Below are positions 5,477 through 9,076 of a stretch of 9,076 nt of DNA, one piece after another; position 1 is the first letter of the stretch, and each line of letters opens with the position of its first letter. The position numbers and the translations under genes were made by a program. Below the pieces are notes generated by a model. The model did no database searches. It had not been told where the DNA came from and saw nothing but the letters and a program-made list of their open reading frames with translations. The DNA is from an uncultured Eubacteriales bacterium (GTDB lineage: Bacteria; Bacillota; Clostridia; Oscillospirales; Acutalibacteraceae), in NCBI GenBank assembly GCA_934445015.1, contig CAKSDJ010000050.1, forward strand, positions 1 to 9,076, in the 5' to 3' direction.

Positions 5477-6929
5477 AAAATTCACCTATCTCGGATTTGC
5501 GTGATATAATTTCATCAAAACCGCTTATATATTCATACGGATATTTAAAATTAAATATTCTCTTTATGTTTTTACTTTCGGGGTCTTTTAATTTAGTTAC
5601 CGCAGCGGCTCCGCAAGCAAAAACTGTATGTGTTTCATCCATTATATAAACGTTATAAAGTCCCTCAAAACCTTTTTTTGCATAGCCTACGTTTTCAAGA
5701 TTTCCGACGGTTTTGCTTTGCCTGTACATATAATACGGAAAAATTTTATTTTCAGCAAGTGCAGTGTGTGCATAATCCACCATTTTTGACGCTGTTTCAC
5801 CGCACTTGATTTGCGAAAAAAGTCCGTTTGCGGTAAGAGTCGACGCCCTCTTCATAGAAAGCGAATGAACGGTCACGCTTTCGGGATCCAAATCAATAAC
5901 CCGGTCAAGCGAATTTTTAAAACTATCAAACCCGTCAGTCGGAAGCCCTGCTATTAAATCCATATTGATATTATCAAAACCGATTTTTCTTGCAAGGTTA
6001 AATGCGTTTTCGGTATCTGCGGCAGTATGGTTTCTGCCGATTGTTTTAAGCACGGCGTCATTCATACTTTGCGGATTTATGCTGATGCGCGTAACACCGT
6101 TGTTTTTTATAGCCGAAAGTTTATCGGCATTTATTGTATCGGGTCTGCCTGCTTCAACCGTAAATTCGCGGCAACCGGCGGTGTCAAAGTTTTTATTAAC
6201 GGTTTTAAGCACAGTATCCAACTGTTCTGCCGAGAGGGTGGTCGGCGTGCCGCCGCCCATATAAATCGTCTCAAGTTTTAGACCCAACTGCTTTGCCGTT
6301 TTTGCGGTTATTTCAAGTTCACGGCAAAGATATTCAACGTATTCGGGTATTATTGCCTTTGCCTTTTCAACCGAGTGTGAAACAAAAGAGCAATACGAAC
6401 ACCTTGTAGGACAAAACGGCACCGAAAGATAAAGACTGTAAGATTTCGGCTTTGAAAGCGATATGATACTTTCTTCGCTTTTTACAGTGTCAAGGCACAA
6501 ATCAACCTTTTTGTGATTAACGAAAAACTTTTTTTCAAAAAAATCTGCGGCATAGTCTTTGCCGAACTCGTTTGCATAACGCAAAAAAAGTTTTGCCGGC
6601 CGCACGCCGGTAAGTATTCCCCAATCGGGCGAATAACCCGTGATTTTTTTAAAGCACAAAAACAACTGTCTGCCAAGTTCATGCTGACACTCTTTTTTAA
6701 CATCTTTAAAAGACATATCAACAGGTGCTGAAAAAACCGCTGACTTGTTATCGGTATAAAGTTCTGCCTTTGCAATTACTTTTCCGTTTATGTCGCTTAC
6801 GGTGCAAATAGCGTAGTTTTCATCGGGTTTAACGGTATGAAATACCGTGATTTTTTCAAAAGGCAAAAAAAGTCTTATTAACTTTTCCATTTCGTAATCA
6901 AAGTTATGACCTATGTTACAAAGATTCAT
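5457..6929 (-). CDS. hemZ: HemZ-type radical SAM protein, putative coproporphyrinogen dehydrogenase
   Basis: A 490-residue radical SAM enzyme of the HemN/HemW/HemZ group. An N-terminal domain of about 160 residues, including GILTGVRPAKLFLRY, is typical of HemZ. The radical SAM core starts at YLSVPFCPTRCSYCSF with cluster ligands Cys173, Cys177 and Cys180; GGGTPT (225-230) contacts SAM, and the later motifs EAGRPDTI, RISINPQS and NMDLIAGLPTD follow in the usual order. HemZ is annotated as oxygen-independent coproporphyrinogen III dehydrogenase of anaerobic haem synthesis, but the residue two after the third cluster Cys is Phe182, not the extra Cys that HemN carries, so the activity is uncertain. 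The start has GAGGT 5 nt upstream and lies 3 nt after the preceding hydrolase stop. Confidence 0.87.
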   Translation of the reverse strand: MNLCNIGHNFDYEMEKLIRLFLPFEKITVFHTVKPDENYAICTVSDINGKVIAKAELYTDNKSAVFSAPVDMSFKDVKKECQHELGRQLFLCFKKITGYSPDWGILTGVRPAKLFLRYANEFGKDYAADFFEKKFFVNHKKVDLCLDTVKSEESIISLSKPKSYSLYLSVPFCPTRCSYCSFVSHSVEKAKAIIPEYVEYLCRELEITAKTAKQLGLKLETIYMGGGTPTTLSAEQLDTVLKTVNKNFDTAGCREFTVEAGRPDTINADKLSAIKNNGVTRISINPQSMNDAVLKTIGRNHTAADTENAFNLARKIGFDNINMDLIAGLPTDGFDSFKNSLDRVIDLDPESVTVHSLSMKRASTLTANGLFSQIKCGETASKMVDYAHTALAENKIFPYYMYRQSKTVGNLENVGYAKKGFEGLYNVYIMDETHTVFACGAAAVTKLKDPESKNIKRIFNFKYPYEYISGFDEIISRKSEIGEFYDKYFK

Positions 6930-6932
6930 TTT

Positions 6933-7553
6933 TTACCTCAAATATGGGTTGAATTTACGTTCGTGACCAACGGTAGTCATCTCACCGTGACCGGAATACA
7001 CCTTTATATCGTCGCTCAACTCCCACATAATTCTGTCAAGCGACTGTTTCATATCTGGCATACTGCCGCCGGGCAGATCCACCCTGCCCACAGTTTCAAA
7101 AAAGAGTGTATCTCCGCTGAACAGACAATCGTTTATAAGATAGCACATACCGCCTACCGTATGCCCCGGCGTTTCATACGCTTTTACGGTAATATCGCCA
7201 ACGGTAAATTCTTCCTCATCTTCTATATTGTAATCAGCCTTAAAGGGTTCTACCGGCGGCGTATATTTGCCCGAAAGATTAAAACGCGGATCTGATAAAG
7301 CGTATTCATCATTTTTGCCTATCGCTATTTTTACGCCGGTTTCATTTCGCAGCTTTGAGGCACCGCCTATATGGTCATAATGCGCGTGCGTAATAAGTAT
7401 AAGGCGTTTTTTATCCGCATTTGATTTTAAAAATTGCGCTATGTCATCGGTGTATTTGCCCGGGTCCACCACAATGGCGGCATTTTCTGTCAATACCCCA
7501 TAACAGTTTGAATAAGTGGCAAGATGCCCTTTGAGTAAAAATTCGACTTTCAT
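6933..7553 (-). CDS. Metallo-beta-lactamase-fold hydrolase, glyoxalase II-like
   Basis: A 206-residue cytoplasmic hydrolase with a complete binuclear metal site: HAHYDH (His56, His58, Asp60, His61), His131 in TPGHTVGG, Asp148 in FSGDTLF and His189 in SGHGEMT. The segment GRVDLPGGSM is typical of the YcbL/YqgX-like group related to glyoxalase II (hydroxyacylglutathione hydrolase), which cleaves thioesters. The long C-terminal substrate domain of classical glyoxalase II is missing, and many Clostridia lack glutathione, so the true substrate is unknown. A small thiol ester is a reasonable guess. AAGGA 7 nt upstream supports the start. The gene lies 3 nt after dtd and 3 nt before hemZ, matching a gene order common in Clostridia. 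Confidence 0.85.
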   Translation of the reverse strand: MKVEFLLKGHLATYSNCYGVLTENAAIVVDPGKYTDDIAQFLKSNADKKRLILITHAHYDHIGGASKLRNETGVKIAIGKNDEYALSDPRFNLSGKYTPPVEPFKADYNIEDEEEFTVGDITVKAYETPGHTVGGMCYLINDCLFSGDTLFFETVGRVDLPGGSMPDMKQSLDRIMWELSDDIKVYSGHGEMTTVGHERKFNPYLR

Positions 7554-7556
7554 ATT

Positions 7557-8018
7557 TTATTCCTTTTTATTCCATATATCCGTATCAAACACAATGGTAA
7601 CCGGCCCGTCGTTAGTAAGTGTTACCTGCATATCCGCACCGAAACACCCTGTCTGAACCTCTTTTACGCCGAAGTTCTTAAGTTCATTACAGTACATATT
7701 ATAAAATTTTTCTGCGGTTACAGGCTCCATTGCGTTTACAAATGACGGGCGGTTTCCTTTTTTAACGTCTGCCGCCAATGTAAATTGCGAAATGCAAAGC
7801 ACTTCACCGCCTATATCAAGTATAGACCTGTTCATTTTTCCGTCAGCATCTTCAAAAATGCGAAGATTTGCTGTCTTTTTTGCAAGTAATGCTATATCGG
7901 ATTCGGTATCGCCTGCCACAGCGCAAAACAGTATCATAAATCCAGTTTTACATTTACCGAGTATAACGCCGTCACTTTCTACTGTGGCATTTTTAACTCT
8001 TTGAATAACCGCCCGCAT
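7557..8018 (-). CDS. dtd: D-aminoacyl-tRNA deacylase
   Basis: DTD removes D-amino acids and glycine wrongly attached to tRNA, a proofreading step in translation. The 153-residue product has the family length. Motifs are the opening MRAVIQRVKNATV, the SQFTLAAD block (residues 77-84) and NRPSF (89-93), and the Gly-Pro pair (138-139) in LTNDGPVTI, which provides the cis-proline gatekeeper of chirality. The frame extends eight codons upstream to 8042, but the ATG at 8018 gives the conserved start and lies 1 nt after the rel stop (TAA-T-ATG). AAGGGTGG in the end of rel is a plausible ribosome binding site. rel-dtd adjacency is widely conserved in Firmicutes. Confidence 0.95.
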   Translation of the reverse strand: MRAVIQRVKNATVESDGVILGKCKTGFMILFCAVAGDTESDIALLAKKTANLRIFEDADGKMNRSILDIGGEVLCISQFTLAADVKKGNRPSFVNAMEPVTAEKFYNMYCNELKNFGVKEVQTGCFGADMQVTLTNDGPVTIVFDTDIWNKKE

Positions 8019-8019
8019 A

Positions 8020-9076
8020 TTACTGTACCACCCTTTCAACACTGAATACGCCCGAAATTTTCTCCATTCGGGATATAATGCTGCGCAGGTGCTCTACGCT
8101 TTCGGCACTTACGGTGATAAGCGCCGCGCAATTGCCGCCCTTTAACTGCCTTGCACTTATTGCCTGAACGTTCAGCCGCATATTGTATGCGGTATTCAAT
8201 ATGTCATTTACAATGCCTTCGCGGTCAATAGCCGAAATCTGAAGTGTTGACGTAAGATTTTCTTTTTGGGTCTTATTCCAGTGAGCACTTATCCAACGTT
8301 CGGGTTCTTCACACTTTGTAAGGTCACGCGGCACATTATTGCAGTCGCATTTGTGAATTGAAACGCCGTGACCTCTTGTTATAAAACCTATAATATCGTC
8401 ACCCGGAAGCGGTGCGCAGCACTTTGAAAGTTTTATAAGGCAATTGTCAATACCGTCTATTACCACGCCGTCTGACGATACCTGACTTTTTGGAGTTACG
8501 GCTGTTGTTTCCAATGTTTTTGCCGCGCTTGCACGTCTGTTATTATAATCTTCTCTGACGCGCGGCATAATTTTTGAAAGCAGCACACCGCCGTATCCTA
8601 TTGCGGCATACAATTCATCAGAATCGGCGTAGTGCATCCGCTTTGCAAGTTCATTTACAAACTCGTCAAACTCTTTTTCGTTTAAATTTATGTTATTGCG
8701 GCGGAACTCACGCTCAAGGTCGCCTTTGCCCTGTTCAATGTTTTCTGCCCTTTTTTCACGCTTGAACCATGACCTTATTTTGGATTTTGCAGAGTTGGTA
8801 ACTGCAATGTTCATCCAATCGCGGCTGGGGCCGTGACCCGCCTGATTGGTAGTAAGTATTTCAATTACCTCGCCTGTTTTTATTTCATGGTTAATAGGCA
8901 CTATTTTACCGTTTGCCTTAGCACCTATCATTTTTATACCCACTGCAGAGTGTATGGCAAATGCGAAATCCACAACCGTAGAACCAGCCGGAAGATTTAT
9001 AACATCGCCGCGCGGAGTTACGGCAAAAACGTCCTCTTGCGAAAGGTCCACCTTGATTGTACGCATTATCTCAGAA
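8020..9076 (-). CDS. rel: Bifunctional (p)ppGpp synthetase/hydrolase Rel, C-terminal part
   Basis: The C-terminal regulatory half of long RelA/SpoT-type enzymes; the hydrolase and synthetase domains lie beyond the right edge, and the frame is open to the last base (codons SEI precede MRTIKVDL). Counting from the Met at 9066, a TGS domain covers about residues 12-73 (VFAVTPRGDVINLPAGSTVVDFA), then a helical domain with GPSRDWMNIA and MHYADSDELYAAIGYGG. A zinc-finger/CC domain follows with Cys216-Cys217 and His238, Cys240 and Cys242 in IHKCDC, and a C-terminal ACT domain from about 272 to 346. These domains place the enzyme on the ribosome during stalled translation and control the balance of synthesis and hydrolysis. 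It heads the visible part of the dtd-hydrolase-hemZ-kinase operon. Confidence 0.95.
   Translation of the reverse strand, partial: SEIMRTIKVDLSQEDVFAVTPRGDVINLPAGSTVVDFAFAIHSAVGIKMIGAKANGKIVPINHEIKTGEVIEILTTNQAGHGPSRDWMNIAVTNSAKSKIRSWFKREKRAENIEQGKGDLEREFRRNNINLNEKEFDEFVNELAKRMHYADSDELYAAIGYGGVLLSKIMPRVREDYNNRRASAAKTLETTAVTPKSQVSSDGVVIDGIDNCLIKLSKCCAPLPGDDIIGFITRGHGVSIHKCDCNNVPRDLTKCEEPERWISAHWNKTQKENLTSTLQISAIDREGIVNDILNTAYNMRLNVQAISARQLKGGNCAALITVSAESVEHLRSIISRMEKISGVFSVERVVQ

Noticed and set aside
6482..6775. Minus-strand open frame of 97 codons within hemZ
   Set aside because: It is an alternative frame fully inside the HemZ coding region and shows no family motif.
8019..8042. Eight-codon upstream extension of dtd
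   Set aside because: It overlaps the end of rel, whereas the ATG at 8018 gives the conserved MRAVIQRV start.
1..9076. Possible hidden mobile element, CRISPR array, toxin-antitoxin or defence system
   Set aside because: I saw no transposase, integrase, spaced repeat array, terminal inverted repeats or typical toxin gene; genes are tightly packed on one strand with conserved core functions.

Overview
The window looks like chromosomal housekeeping DNA from a low-to-moderate GC, endospore-forming member of the Clostridia, possibly a gut Oscillospiraceae or Eubacteriales type. The reasons are the YabP/YabQ sporulation pair, a SpoVB-type flippase, HemZ, a long Rel protein followed by dtd, and AGGAGG-type ribosome binding sites. 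The genus cannot be fixed from sequence alone. Every supported gene lies on the minus strand, so transcription runs from high to low coordinates.

Right block (9076 to 4550): the C-terminal half of the (p)ppGpp enzyme Rel, then dtd (D-aminoacyl-tRNA deacylase), a glyoxalase-II-like metallo-beta-lactamase hydrolase, hemZ (radical SAM) and a P-loop uridine-kinase-family nucleoside kinase. Gaps are 1, 3 and 3 nt, followed by a 20-nt overlap, so this is almost certainly one operon. The rel-dtd-MBL-hemZ order is familiar from Clostridia. The nucleoside kinase sits where hisS-aspS is often found.

Middle block (4555 to 1704): a plausible sigma-A-type promoter overlaps the kinase stop codon. It precedes a small zinc-ribbon protein of unknown role, an MTA/SAH nucleosidase (mtnN) and a SpoVB/MurJ-type flippase, again tightly spaced.

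Left block (1703 to 1): hup, with its own promoter region and strong ribosome binding site, ends at a strong hairpin terminator. Then come rqcP (ribosome quality control), yabP, yabQ and the start of divIC, which runs off the left edge. This matches the known Firmicutes order hup-rqcP-yabP-yabQ-divIC, and spoVB is also a neighbour of this cluster in Bacillus. The usual mazG between spoVB and hup is missing.

I found no mobile element, CRISPR array, rRNA, tRNA or defence system. The most interesting structure is a perfect 8-bp hairpin between rqcP and yabP. Its second arm contains the yabP ribosome binding site and is followed by a T-rich tract, and a tiny ORF crosses its first arm. This may be a switch between the housekeeping and sporulation parts of the cluster. 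The rest is conserved core genome.
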